A stretch of 58,455 bases of DNA from Desulfobacteraceae bacterium (GCA_003599575.1 QZKV01000009.1:1-58455); one strand, 5' to 3'; shown: positions 1 to 8,235, numbered from the stretch's first letter. Notes: a model not told the origin generated them from the sequence alone. Translations and numbers: made by a program.

Positions 1-202
1 CCACCTTCCTGCTGGAACCGGGCCCGCAGGGCGAACCCGCGGGCTTCCCCACCCGTTCGCCACATTCTTGCCGGCCGGGCAGGCAGGGCGAACGAGGCCT
101 CATTGGACGCGACGACAAGCCCGCATTCGGCTAAGATATGGGCAGGTTTGCCCTCGAGCGCCCAGTGACAAACCAACGCGCACTCCTTGGCGGGGAGGAG
201 CC
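1..202. other. Non-coding leader region, unassigned
   Basis: No convincing protein is seen here. The stretch is rich in short inverted repeats: GCCCGC (22-27) faces GCGGGC (39-44), and CGTTCGCC (54-61) faces GGCGAACG (88-95). It could be the 3' part of a structured RNA whose 5' part lies outside the window. I compared it by eye with tmRNA, RNase P RNA and 6S RNA and could not match any of them. Confidence 0.3.
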
Positions 203-352
203 ATGTCATTCCAGACCGAAAATCGCAAGCTGACCAACAACGTCACCAGCATGATGAACAAGCAGGTGGAAGTGTTTGCGCGCATCGAGCGCCTAGAAGA
301 ACGAGTAGAGAATCTGACGGGGCGGCTGCGGCAGCCGCCCCGTTTTTTTTGA
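203..352 (+). CDS. Small coiled-coil protein (49 aa), unknown function
   Basis: The start at 203 is preceded by a strong GGGGAGGAG ribosome-binding site. The 49-residue product has a heptad-like pattern of hydrophobic residues (VFARIERLEERVENL) and should form a short coiled coil. The last nine or so codons are read from the stem and T-tract of an intrinsic terminator (319-350), so its C-terminus (RLRQPPRFF) is dictated by that RNA structure. This resembles small FtsB/ZapB/SlyX-type coiled-coil peptides in size only, and I do not recognise the family. It may instead be the 3' end of a small RNA gene, but the good ribosome-binding site favours translation. Confidence 0.5.
   Translation: MSFQTENRKLTNNVTSMMNKQVEVFARIERLEERVENLTGRLRQPPRFF
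319..350 (+). terminator. Intrinsic terminator overlapping the end of the small ORF
   Basis: A perfect inverted repeat GGGGCGGCT...AGCCGCCCC (319-341) is followed by eight T residues (343-350). This is a textbook rho-independent terminator. The stop codon of the 203-352 ORF lies at the end of the T-tract. Confidence 0.85.
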
Positions 353-420
353 GCCTGTACGGTCGGCCTGCGATCATCCGGCTCCGGCGGAAAAGAGGCC
401 ATTCAGCAAGGGATTGCATC

Positions 421-891
421 ATGTCCGCAATGCAAATGAAGCTGTCGGGAATCGGGCTGATGTGTTGGGTCGCTGCATTCACAATGGGCATGGGCTCGAG
501 TCAGGGCACCTCCCATGCGCCTATGTCCATCGAAGCGCTGTTTATCTATTGCGGCCTGCCCCGTTCCTGCGACGCCCCGGTATCCTGGGAAGGGCGGCCG
601 GTCAGTGTCTGGGGCCGGCTTGACCCGCTGAACATCTTCGATCGACAGACCTATCCCCAACTGCCCTATGAAAAATTCCGCTTGGTGGACAGTTCCGGCC
701 GCGCCCTGGAAGTTTGGCCCCAGACCAAAGACAACCGGACTGTTTTTACCAAGCTGGCGCAAAAGCCTTCTGGCGGCGTGGTGATCAATGGTCGCCTGGT
801 TTCGGTGGAAATGCCCGCAGGCGCCTCTTGCAAACTCGGCCTCAAAGTGGTGATCGATGACGCGGATCAAATCGGATTCAAAGCGGATTAG
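421..891 (+). CDS. Secreted OB-fold-like protein, unknown function
   Basis: This 156-residue protein begins with a hydrophobic signal-peptide-like segment (about residues 7-27), so it is probably periplasmic or secreted. The rest is a compact beta-rich domain with the run GRPVSVWGRLDPLN, then RLVDSSGRALEVWP, then VVINGRLVSVEMP. That alternating pattern looks like an OB-fold nucleic-acid/ligand-binding domain, though this is inference from pattern only. Its 3' end overlaps the start of the downstream C10 protease by 35 bases, so the two are likely translated together and may act together, for example as protease and partner or inhibitor. No catalytic motif is visible. Confidence 0.65.
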   Translation: MSAMQMKLSGIGLMCWVAAFTMGMGSSQGTSHAPMSIEALFIYCGLPRSCDAPVSWEGRPVSVWGRLDPLNIFDRQTYPQLPYEKFRLVDSSGRALEVWPQTKDNRTVFTKLAQKPSGGVVINGRLVSVEMPAGASCKLGLKVVIDDADQIGFKAD

Positions 892-2341
892 AAAAACCAT
901 CACCCGCACAGCCGCTCTTTTCCTCATGCTGGCAACAATGGTCTCCGCGGGCTTCTGCGATCCGGTCGACCCGGCAACCGCCCGTCAGGTTGCCCAAAGC
1001 GTTTTGCGCCGCCATGTTGAGTTGTATGGCCATTGGAACGGCAGCCCGACCCCCCTGATTACCGCTGAGCAGCCGGTCCAATACCAGGCATGCACCGTGG
1101 CCTACAATTTTAGCGTGAAGCCCGGCGGCCATATCCTGGTGGCCGTGGATGATGTGTTCAGTCCGGTGCTGCTGTATTCGACGCGCTCTCTTTTCGATCC
1201 CGGCAGAGCCGACCAAACCGGATCTCTGGAATCTTTGATGGTCCCCGCCCTATATAAGGATGTCAGCGTCTTAAAAAACAATCGCCAAGGACCCAGAGCC
1301 GCCGCAGCGGCCCGCAGCGATGACGCGGCCGGCAAACGCATCCGCAATGCCTGGACCCACTTGAAAAGATCGTCCGATACAACGGCGCGGATGCCTGTCC
1401 TGAGCCGTTCCGGCGATAACGCCCCTGCCCAAAAAGGCGCAGCTGCGGCGGCCGTGGTGGTGGGCCCCTTGCTGAAGACCGCCTGGGGCCAAGGTGATCC
1501 CTATTACCTTTCCACGCCAGGGGTCGACGGGGCGGGCGGATGCGCCCACGCATTGACGGGATGCGTGGCCACCGCCTGGGGTCAAGTGCTTCGCTATTGG
1601 TCCTGGCCGCCCCAAGGACAAGGCGGTTACACTTACCCTTGGAACGGCCAAGTGTTGTCGGCTGATTTCAATGCAGCTTATGACTGGTCCAATATGCCCG
1701 ATGTGCTTGACGCCGGCAGTTCCCAAGCGCAAAAGGAGGCCGTATCCTTGCTGATGTATCACCTGGGGGTCTCCGCGGAAATGAACTACGGATGCGCATC
1801 TTCAATCAGCGAGGCATGGGCTGATGAGGTTCTGCCCCTCTATTTCAGATACAGATCCAGCATGCGGCGCTACGCACGGGCGGACAAAAACGGCACGGGT
1901 TCGCCCTACACCTCTTCCGAATGGCTGGCCTTTTTTACCAGCGAATTGGAGGCCGATCCGCCCCGTCCAATCATATTTTCAATTTTCTCGGCGCAGGGCG
2001 GGCATGAAGTCGTCGTGGACGGATATCAAAGAACAGCCGTCGATTTGGTTCACATCAATTTCGGGTGGTCGGGTTACGCCGATGGCTTTTTCAATATCAC
2101 CGCCAGTTTCCGAACCGGAACCGATTCCCTCTGGACAGCCGATCAGCAGCATATCGTCATCGGCATCGAACCTGACAATACACCTTCTCCTGCGGGCTCC
2201 TCCGGCGGTGGCGGCTGTTTTATATCCGGGCTGGCTCTTGAATGGGGCCGCTCCGGCGGTGATCTTTCTTCCGTACCCGCCCTTTCCGTCAAGGAGCATC
2301 AAGGCCCAGTCGGCGACATTGAGGCCCATTTCGGTCCGTAA
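857..2341 (+). CDS. Secreted C10-family (streptopain-like) cysteine protease
   Basis: The 494-residue product has an N-terminal signal sequence (basic residues 1-17, hydrophobic 18-32) and a propeptide-like region of about 170 residues. A papain-fold peptidase C10 domain follows (about 200-438). The catalytic cysteine is C236 in TGCVATAWGQVLRYW, the catalytic histidine is H383 in GGHEVVVDGY, and the conserved Trp motif is INFGWSGYADGFFNI (about 400-414); all match streptopain. The C-terminus carries SSGGGGCFI (about 448-456), like the CFI-box tails of deltaproteobacterial secreted proteins, but the usual residues after CFI are absent. An embedded Ala-rich stretch (194-199) may be a pro/mature linker. 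The start at 857 lies inside the upstream gene, which suggests coupling. Confidence 0.9.
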   Translation: MTRIKSDSKRIRKTITRTAALFLMLATMVSAGFCDPVDPATARQVAQSVLRRHVELYGHWNGSPTPLITAEQPVQYQACTVAYNFSVKPGGHILVAVDDVFSPVLLYSTRSLFDPGRADQTGSLESLMVPALYKDVSVLKNNRQGPRAAAAARSDDAAGKRIRNAWTHLKRSSDTTARMPVLSRSGDNAPAQKGAAAAAVVVGPLLKTAWGQGDPYYLSTPGVDGAGGCAHALTGCVATAWGQVLRYWSWPPQGQGGYTYPWNGQVLSADFNAAYDWSNMPDVLDAGSSQAQKEAVSLLMYHLGVSAEMNYGCASSISEAWADEVLPLYFRYRSSMRRYARADKNGTGSPYTSSEWLAFFTSELEADPPRPIIFSIFSAQGGHEVVVDGYQRTAVDLVHINFGWSGYADGFFNITASFRTGTDSLWTADQQHIVIGIEPDNTPSPAGSSGGGGCFISGLALEWGRSGGDLSSVPALSVKEHQGPVGDIEAHFGP

Positions 2342-2505
2342 CCCGCTTGTGTAAGAAGGACCGGCGGGTCGGAATATCTGAGTGTTGCGATTCCATTTCA
2401 GCTGCACCCGTTCGCCTTGTCCGCAGGACCCTATGGGATAATAGCGGTCCGGCCAGGCCGTGAGAATGGCATTGAAATGCTCCCGGCGAAGTGCCATAAA
2501 CAGCC

Positions 2506-3723
2506 ATGGCCGAAAAAACGCCCATAGGCCTGCAAGAAGCATTGGCGCTGACGATGGCCAACATCCGCCCGCTTTCCGCGCAATCGGTCGCCTTGGCCGA
2601 TGCCGTAGATCGGATCGCGGCCGAAGACCTGGTTGCCCAAGTCGATTCCCCGTCCGTTGACGCATCGCTCAAGGATGGCTATGCTGTGGTCGCACAATCG
2701 GTGGCTGCGGCCTCTTCCGCCCATGCGGTGCGCTTGAAACTGGCGGGGCATGCGGCCGCAGGCGGTGACGCGGCCCACCGGATCTTGCCCGGAACAACCA
2801 TCCGGGTTCTCACCGGCGCCGCAATTCCCGAAGGCGCCGATGCAGTTGTCTCCGAGGAGTTTACTTTCCGCGAAGACCGCGAGGTTGTCTTCACCCATTT
2901 TGCCGAATCCGGTCGCAATGTGATGGCCAAGGGCAGTGATGTGGCCGCAGGCGAACCGATCGTGCGGGCCGGACAGATCCTGCGGCCCGGTCGCCTGGGC
3001 CTGCTGGCCGCCGCCGGACATAGCCGGATAAGCGTGGTTCGCAGACCCACGGTGGCCATTTTGGCCACCGGAGACGAGGTGGTGGCGCCCGGCGTTCCGT
3101 TGCCCGCGGGCAAGCTGTACGCCAGCAACCTGTTGGCCTTGACCGCCTGGTGCCGCCGTTACGGCATGGCGACGCTTCCGGCCATCGTGCGCGACGATGC
3201 CGAAGCGCTTTTTGACACGCTTAGGACCTTTGGGCCGCAGGCGGATGCGATCATTACCAGCGGCGGCGCCTGGAGCGGGGACCGGGACCTCGTTGCCGGG
3301 GTCTTGCGGCAATTGGAATGGCGGCAGGTTTTTCACCGTATCCGGATGGGGCCTGGAAAGGCGGCGGGCTTCGGAATGCTGGCCGACAAGCCCGTGTTCA
3401 TTTTACCGGGCGGACCGCCTTCCAATCTGATCGGCTTTTTGCAGATCGCACTGCCCGGCCTTTTGAAGCAAAGCGGCCACCCACATCCGGGTTTGCGGAA
3501 GATATCCGCGCGGGCGGCGCAAGATCTGGCCGGCCGGAATCGTGATTGGACCCATTTTGTTTTCGGAAAATTGGAGTGGCAAACGGACCCGCCGCTGTTC
3601 GTCCCGCTTCGCCAACGCAGTCGCCTCAACGCCATGGCTGAGGCCACAGCGGTCGCGGCGATACCGGAAGGGTGCAGGCAAATCGATGCCGGCAGCCTGC
3701 TGCCGGCCCAATTGCTGGATTAG
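2506..3723 (+). CDS. moeA: Molybdopterin molybdotransferase MoeA (variant clade)
   Basis: MoeA inserts molybdate (or tungstate) into adenylylated molybdopterin in the cytoplasm. The 405-residue length and domain order fit. The N-terminal linker has VDSPSVDASLKDGYAV, the variant of the usual D-x-S-x-x-DGYA motif. The MoaB/Mog-like fold has ATGDEV and TSGGAWSGDRD (about 245-258), and is followed by GPGKAAGFG and LPGGPPSN. Canonical MoeA usually has TSGGVSxGxxD, KPGKP and LPGNP, so this belongs to a divergent set, which may matter for metal choice. It lies just upstream of moaA and mobA. No strong ribosome-binding site is visible ahead of 2506. Confidence 0.93.
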   Translation: MAEKTPIGLQEALALTMANIRPLSAQSVALADAVDRIAAEDLVAQVDSPSVDASLKDGYAVVAQSVAAASSAHAVRLKLAGHAAAGGDAAHRILPGTTIRVLTGAAIPEGADAVVSEEFTFREDREVVFTHFAESGRNVMAKGSDVAAGEPIVRAGQILRPGRLGLLAAAGHSRISVVRRPTVAILATGDEVVAPGVPLPAGKLYASNLLALTAWCRRYGMATLPAIVRDDAEALFDTLRTFGPQADAIITSGGAWSGDRDLVAGVLRQLEWRQVFHRIRMGPGKAAGFGMLADKPVFILPGGPPSNLIGFLQIALPGLLKQSGHPHPGLRKISARAAQDLAGRNRDWTHFVFGKLEWQTDPPLFVPLRQRSRLNAMAEATAVAAIPEGCRQIDAGSLLPAQLLD

Positions 3724-3747
3724 CGGTCACGGCCAAAACGGCTGGCG

Positions 3748-3770
3748 AAGTACCTAAGTACTTGTATAAT
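3748..3770 (+). promoter_or_regulatory. Dyad and -10 element upstream of moaA
   Basis: A perfect 16-bp dyad AAGTAC-CTAA-GTACTT (3748-3763) lies immediately before a perfect TATAAT (3765-3770). No good -35 is visible at the usual spacing, so an activator- or repressor-controlled promoter is plausible. It would give moaA a leader of about 150 bases. Confidence 0.45.
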
Positions 3771-3788
3771 ATGCTAACATCATGGTTT

Positions 3789-3862
3789 CACCACAGAGGA
3801 CACAGGGTACACTGACAGAAAAATCAAAAATGATGCTCCGGTGCCCTGTGGGCTCGCTGAGG
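3789..3862. repeat. Decayed CACAGAGGACACAGGG-type palindromic element
   Basis: The sequence CCACAGAGGACACAGGG begins at 3791 and is faced by CCCTGTG (3844-3850), followed by the degenerate GGCTCGCTGAGG. The arms are 7 bp perfect with further imperfect pairing. CCACAGAGGACACAGAG-like palindromes are common intergenic repeats in many bacterial genomes. This copy looks eroded and lies in the moaA leader. Confidence 0.4.
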
Positions 3863-3927
3863 TTTGCCTAAAAGCTGACCGGAATATAGGTTGCCGGATT
3901 TAGGAAGTTGAGCACCAAGGAAAAATC

Positions 3928-4932
3928 ATGACCACTGCCGATCCGCATCGACAGCTCTTAGATTCTTTTCAGCGCCCGATCAATTATTTGCGCGTTTCCG
4001 TCACCGACCGCTGCAATCTGCGCTGCCGTTATTGCATGACCAGCCAGACCCGCTGGATGCCCAAAGGGCAAATTCTTACCCTGGAAGAAATTCATCGCCT
4101 GGTGCGCGTCGCGGTGGCAATGGGCATTACCAAAATACGACTGACCGGCGGAGAGCCGCTGTGCCGCAAGGGCATCCTCCAATTGATTGCGCGGGTGAGC
4201 CGTCTCAAAGGTCTGGAGGACCTGGCGCTGACCACCAACGGCACGCTTCTGGTCCAAAAGGCCCGCCAGCTCAAGCAGGCCGGACTGCATCGGGTCAATA
4301 TCAGCCTCGATACAACAGACGCTGCGGAATACCTCAGGATGACCGGCATGGACCTGCTGAACGTGGTTTGGCAAGGGATTCAAGCAGCGGCGGCGGCCGG
4401 ATTGGAGCCCGTCAAAATCAACACCGTGGTCATGCGCGGCTGCAATGACCATCAGATCGAGCTCTTGGCCGACCTGGCGCTCCAGCATCCCTATCACATC
4501 CGCTTTATCGAATACATGCCTATGGGGATCGATCCCCGGGAGGCCCAGAAACATTTCATCTCCGTCGCTGAAATCGAAAGCCGCCTGCAGCGCATGGGAC
4601 GGCTGATCCCCATTGCCCGCCGGGACCGCGATGGGCCGGCCACACGTTACCGCTTCGAGGGAGCGCCGGGGGAAATCGGCCTGATCGGATCCATGAGCAA
4701 GCATTTCTGCAGCCGCTGCAACCGCTTGCGCCTGACGGCCGACGGCCACCTGAGGCCCTGCCTGCTGTCGGATGATCAGTTCGACGTGATCACGCCCTTG
4801 CGCCAAGGCGCTTCCGACGCCGACCTGGAAGCGCTTTTTGCCCAGGCCCTGTCCCACAAACGACAGGAACACCGGCTGCGCTTTGATGGCGATTGCAGGC
4901 TGCGGACCAAAATGGTGAATATCGGAGGATAA
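3928..4932 (+). CDS. moaA: GTP 3',8-cyclase MoaA
   Basis: MoaA is a radical SAM enzyme that converts GTP to 3',8-cyclo-GTP, the first step of molybdenum cofactor synthesis. The N-terminal cluster motif is C29-x3-C33-x2-C36 in DRCNLRCRYCM. The C-terminal cluster ligands are C261, C264 and C278 (FCSRCNRL...RPCL), and the protein ends in the essential Gly-Gly (NIGG). RLTGGEP (about 71-77) is the usual SAM-binding motif. The 334-residue length is normal. AAGGA seven bases upstream supports the ATG at 3928. Five bases separate it from mobA, so the two form one transcript. Confidence 0.98.
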   Translation: MTTADPHRQLLDSFQRPINYLRVSVTDRCNLRCRYCMTSQTRWMPKGQILTLEEIHRLVRVAVAMGITKIRLTGGEPLCRKGILQLIARVSRLKGLEDLALTTNGTLLVQKARQLKQAGLHRVNISLDTTDAAEYLRMTGMDLLNVVWQGIQAAAAAGLEPVKINTVVMRGCNDHQIELLADLALQHPYHIRFIEYMPMGIDPREAQKHFISVAEIESRLQRMGRLIPIARRDRDGPATRYRFEGAPGEIGLIGSMSKHFCSRCNRLRLTADGHLRPCLLSDDQFDVITPLRQGASDADLEALFAQALSHKRQEHRLRFDGDCRLRTKMVNIGG

Positions 4933-4937
4933 GAGGG

Positions 4938-5591
4938 GTGTCCCTGCAAAAACCCACATGCAGCGGCGTTATTCTGGCTGGCGGGTTGAACACCCGCATG
5001 CAAGGGCGCAACAAGGCCTTTCTGGAGGTGGGCGGGCGAGCCATAGTGGATCGGCTGATAGAGATCCTGGGGACGTTCTTCGCGGAGATCCTGCTGGTCA
5101 CGCGCCAGCCTGAATTGTATGCCGGACGCCCCATCCGGGTGGTGGAGGATATCTATGCCGCCCGCGCAGCGCTGACCGGCATCCATGCGGGCCTGCGGCA
5201 TATCCAGACCGATTTTGCCTTTGTGGTGCCTTGTGATGCGCCGTTTATCGAACCGGCGCTCATCCGGTCCTTGCTCGCCGAACTCGAACCGCACCTGGAC
5301 GTGATCGTTCCCATGGTCGATCACTTTTACGAACCCTTATGCGCCGTATACTCCAAAAAATGCCTTCCCGCCATTGAAGAGCAGCTCAATCGCGGCGATT
5401 ACAAGATCTCGCGCCTCTTCGAGCGCATCCGGCTCAAAACCATCCCGCTGGAAAAAATCATGCAGGCCGATGCGCGCAAGCGCGCCTTCTTCAACGTGAA
5501 CACACCGGAAGCTCTGGCGGCCTCCCGGGATATGGTTCAACCGCAGGGAGCAGCAGGGCCGAAAAAGCGCGATCCACAGGATGCTTCGTGA
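4938..5591 (+). CDS. mobA: Molybdenum cofactor guanylyltransferase MobA
   Basis: MobA transfers GMP from GTP to molybdopterin to form the guanine dinucleotide cofactor used by DMSO-reductase-family enzymes. The nucleotide-binding signature GVILAGGLNTRMQGRNKAF and the metal-binding aspartate motif VVPCDAPFIEP are clear. The chosen start is GTG at 4938, because GGAGG (4925-4929) lies nine bases upstream, within the end of moaA. The 217-residue protein is of usual size. It converges with mobB, encoded on the other strand. Confidence 0.93.
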   Translation: MSLQKPTCSGVILAGGLNTRMQGRNKAFLEVGGRAIVDRLIEILGTFFAEILLVTRQPELYAGRPIRVVEDIYAARAALTGIHAGLRHIQTDFAFVVPCDAPFIEPALIRSLLAELEPHLDVIVPMVDHFYEPLCAVYSKKCLPAIEEQLNRGDYKISRLFERIRLKTIPLEKIMQADARKRAFFNVNTPEALAASRDMVQPQGAAGPKKRDPQDAS

Positions 5592-5646
5592 ATAACCGTG
5601 GACACGGTATTTGGATAATCGTGCTCTGTGCAAATATCCCGGGGCC

Positions 5647-6159
5647 TCATGGGGGGAGATGTGCGCCCAGAAATCTTTCTTCGATAAAAGCGGCCAGCGA
5701 TAGAAAATCATCAATGTCGAAGCGCGGCACGCCCAGATCCACAGGCACATCCGAGACCACCGCCACCAGGGTACCGGGTGCCGCTTTGCTGTGCAGCGGC
5801 GTTTCGTGGGCTTTCTTGCGGAACACTTCAATCTGGGGCTTTCTTTCTTTCTTGTAGCCTTCCGTGATCACAAGGTCCATATCCGCGAAGTAATGTCGCA
5901 CGATCCGATCGAGGCTGACCTCCTCGTCGACCTCCTTGATCATGGCGATCCTGCGCGGCGAAGAGATCACCACGGTTCGGGCGCCGGCCTGTTTATGGCG
6001 CCAGGTGTCTTTGCCTTCACGGTCGATCTCGAATCCATGGTGGTCGTGTTTGATCGTACCTACCCGATAGCCTCTTTGGCACAACGCGGGGATGAGTTTT
6101 TCCAGCAAGGTGGTCTTGCCCGAGTTTTTTTTGCTGACGATGGAGATAACAGGCGGCAT
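5647..6159 (-). CDS. mobB: Molybdopterin-guanine dinucleotide adapter protein MobB
   Basis: MobB is a P-loop GTP-binding protein that assists MobA. The Walker A motif is SKKNSGKTTLLEKLI near the N-terminus. It is followed by GTIKHDHHGFEID and the ITEGYK motif typical of MobB. The start at 6159 is preceded by GGGGAG (minus strand) and gives 170 residues. An upstream in-frame start at 6207 would overlap the MOSC gene and is less likely. It is transcribed with the MOSC gene 22 bases upstream. Confidence 0.93.
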   Translation of the reverse strand: MPPVISIVSKKNSGKTTLLEKLIPALCQRGYRVGTIKHDHHGFEIDREGKDTWRHKQAGARTVVISSPRRIAMIKEVDEEVSLDRIVRHYFADMDLVITEGYKKERKPQIEVFRKKAHETPLHSKAAPGTLVAVVSDVPVDLGVPRFDIDDFLSLAAFIEERFLGAHLPP

Positions 6160-6181
6160 AATCGACTCCCCTTCATGGAGG

Positions 6182-6616
6182 TCAGCCTTCGACTGCGATG
6201 GGATCATGTACGCGAATCACCCCGCCGGCCAGCACTTTGGCAAAGATGCCCTCGCGGGGCATAATGCAATCTCCGGCCGAATAATAGATAGCGCATTTTT
6301 TATGACATTCTTTACCGATCTGGGTGATTTCCACGATTGCCTCGGAACCGATGCGCAGCCGGGTTCCCACAGGCAGGGACATCCAGTCGATGCCTTGGGT
6401 GGCGATGTTCTCGGCAAAATCTCCGAAACTCACTTCCAGTCCCTTCTGCCGGGCGCTCTCGATGCTCTCCGAGGCCAGGAAACTCACCTGCCGATGCCAT
6501 GTGCCCGCGTGCGCATCGCCTTGCAGCCCGTGGCCTTCGACCAGCACGGCCTCATTCAGCGGAGTTTTGCGCGTGCCCTTGCGCTTGCTCAGGGCAATGG
6601 AAACAACTTTCATCAT
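6182..6616 (-). CDS. MOSC domain protein
   Basis: This 144-residue protein is a stand-alone MOSC (molybdenum cofactor sulfurase C-terminal) domain, a fold that binds the cofactor or carries sulfur to it. The signature GKECHKKCAIYYSAGDCIMPREGIF contains the conserved cysteines. The partner mobB lies 22 bases downstream on the same strand, which supports a role in cofactor maturation. Two adjacent ATG codons are possible starts (6616 or 6613), with AGGG upstream. Confidence 0.9.
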   Translation of the reverse strand: MMKVVSIALSKRKGTRKTPLNEAVLVEGHGLQGDAHAGTWHRQVSFLASESIESARQKGLEVSFGDFAENIATQGIDWMSLPVGTRLRIGSEAIVEITQIGKECHKKCAIYYSAGDCIMPREGIFAKVLAGGVIRVHDPIAVEG

Positions 6617-6747
6617 AATCCAACCCTCATTGGTGTCCTGCCTTCTTTTTGGCGTAGTGACTGTCCCACTGTTTTCCCCACTTTAACCTGATCCATCGCA
6701 TTTGCCAATGCCCGCTTAAAGTCCGCCGGCTTTTTGCCAAGCCGGCC

Positions 6748-8235
6748 TCAGGCCGGCATGGCATTACTTGCCGGTTCGCTGCCGGCCAGGCAGCAGGTAT
6801 CGGCTTGAGAGGCATCGTGGGCGTGGTCGATCCGGCCGGCAGGGTAGACGCCGTCGAAGATCGAGGTTTCAAACCCTTGAACCTGTGTATTGCCCTCGCC
6901 GGCGCTGGCAATGAGATCATCGAGGTCTTGATAGAAGAGCCGGTCTGCCCCGATCAGCTTGGCGACTTCCTCCTCGGTGTGGTCGTGGGCGATGAGTTCC
7001 TCCGCAGAGGGCATATCGATCCCGTAAAAATTGGGGTACTTGACCGGTGCGGCGGCCGATGCGAAATAAACCTTATTGGCGCCGGCTTCGCGCGCCAGGC
7101 GGATTATCTGCTTGCTCGTGGTGCCGCGCACAATGGAGTCATCGACCAGCAGCACATTGCGGCCCCTGAACACTTCGCCGATGGGGTTGAGTTTGCGTCG
7201 GACCGAGACTTCCCGCTGAGATTGATCGGGCATGATGAAGGTGCGGCTGATGTAACGATTTTTGACAAAAGCTTCCCGATAGGCGATCCCCAGTTCAGCG
7301 GCCATCTCGAAGGCCGATGTCAGGCTGGTATCCGGAACGGGAATCACCACATCGATATCGCGGGGGGTCCATTGGCGCAGGATTTTGGCCGCCAACCTGC
7401 GACCCATGCGCCGGCGCGCCTGGTACACCGAGGTGCCGTCGATGATCGAATCCGGACGCGCCAGATACACATACTCGAAGAGGCATGGGGTGAGCCGCAC
7501 CGTCTCCCAGCAGCGCCGCTGTTGCAAGCGGCCCTGCATGTCGATAAAAACGGCCTCTCCGGCCCCGATATCACGGACATGCGTAAAACCCAACACGTCC
7601 AGGGCGCAACTTTCCGAAGCGATCATGTACTCCGGGCCGGACGGGGTAAGCCGCTCCCCCAGCACAAGCGGCCGGATGCCATTGGGATCGCGAAAACCCA
7701 CCAGTCCGTGGCCGTTGATCATCGCCACCACCGCATAACCGCCGCGGCAACGATGATGCACGCCCTGCACAGCCTTGAAGATGCCCCGGGCGGTCAGATG
7801 CGGACGGCTGTTTTTTTGCAGTTCATGGGCGAAGATATTCAACAGGATCTCCGAATCCGATTCGGTGTTGATATGGCGGCGGTCCACCTCGAACAGCTCT
7901 TTTTTCAGCCGGGCGGCATTGGTCAGGTTGCCGTTATGGGCAAGGGCGATGCCATAGGGTGAATTGACGTAGAGGGGCTGCGCTTCGTCGGCCGCACGAC
8001 ATCCGGCCGTGGGGTAACGCACATGGCCGATGCCCAGGGTGCCGAGAGCCTTTTCCAGATCCACGGGGCGCAATACATCCCGAACCAGTCCGGTGGCTTT
8101 TCTGAAAATGATTTTTCCGCCGGCAATGGTTGCAATTCCGGCCGCGTCTTGCCCCCGATGTTGCAGCAGCCCCAAGGCCTCGAAAAGTTCAAATGAAACC
8201 TGCGACCGGCCTGCGATTCCTGTTATTCCACACAT
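6748..8235 (-). CDS. purF: Amidophosphoribosyltransferase PurF
   Basis: PurF catalyses the first committed step of purine synthesis, making phosphoribosylamine from PRPP and glutamine. The protein starts MCGITGIAG, with Cys2 as the Ntn-type nucleophile and no propeptide. The glutaminase half has LLQHRGQDAAG and HNGNLTN (100-106). The PRPP-binding loop VLLVDDSIVRGTTSKQ is at about 361-376. The 495-residue length is normal, with a tail after 450 that looks unconserved. A ribosome-binding site AGGGG lies seven bases before the ATG. It is upstream of the MOSC gene with 131 bases between them. Confidence 0.97.
   Translation of the reverse strand: MCGITGIAGRSQVSFELFEALGLLQHRGQDAAGIATIAGGKIIFRKATGLVRDVLRPVDLEKALGTLGIGHVRYPTAGCRAADEAQPLYVNSPYGIALAHNGNLTNAARLKKELFEVDRRHINTESDSEILLNIFAHELQKNSRPHLTARGIFKAVQGVHHRCRGGYAVVAMINGHGLVGFRDPNGIRPLVLGERLTPSGPEYMIASESCALDVLGFTHVRDIGAGEAVFIDMQGRLQQRRCWETVRLTPCLFEYVYLARPDSIIDGTSVYQARRRMGRRLAAKILRQWTPRDIDVVIPVPDTSLTSAFEMAAELGIAYREAFVKNRYISRTFIMPDQSQREVSVRRKLNPIGEVFRGRNVLLVDDSIVRGTTSKQIIRLAREAGANKVYFASAAAPVKYPNFYGIDMPSAEELIAHDHTEEEVAKLIGADRLFYQDLDDLIASAGEGNTQVQGFETSIFDGVYPAGRIDHAHDASQADTCCLAGSEPASNAMPA

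Noticed and set aside
1..202. RNase P, tmRNA or 6S RNA 3' end
   Set aside because: None of their hallmark sequences could be identified in the 200 bases.
3771..3927. Molybdenum cofactor riboswitch ahead of moaA
   Set aside because: The expected conserved blocks (such as the CCGAAAGG and GGTAAG regions) could not be found by eye; only a covariance search could settle it.
3958..4959. Long open frame on the minus strand opposite moaA
   Set aside because: It lies wholly against moaA, whose motifs are unmistakable; its product has no recognisable features and arises from GC-rich codon bias.
6805..7962. Long plus-strand open frame opposite purF
   Set aside because: It is antisense to a certain purF, with no ribosome-binding site and no domain pattern.
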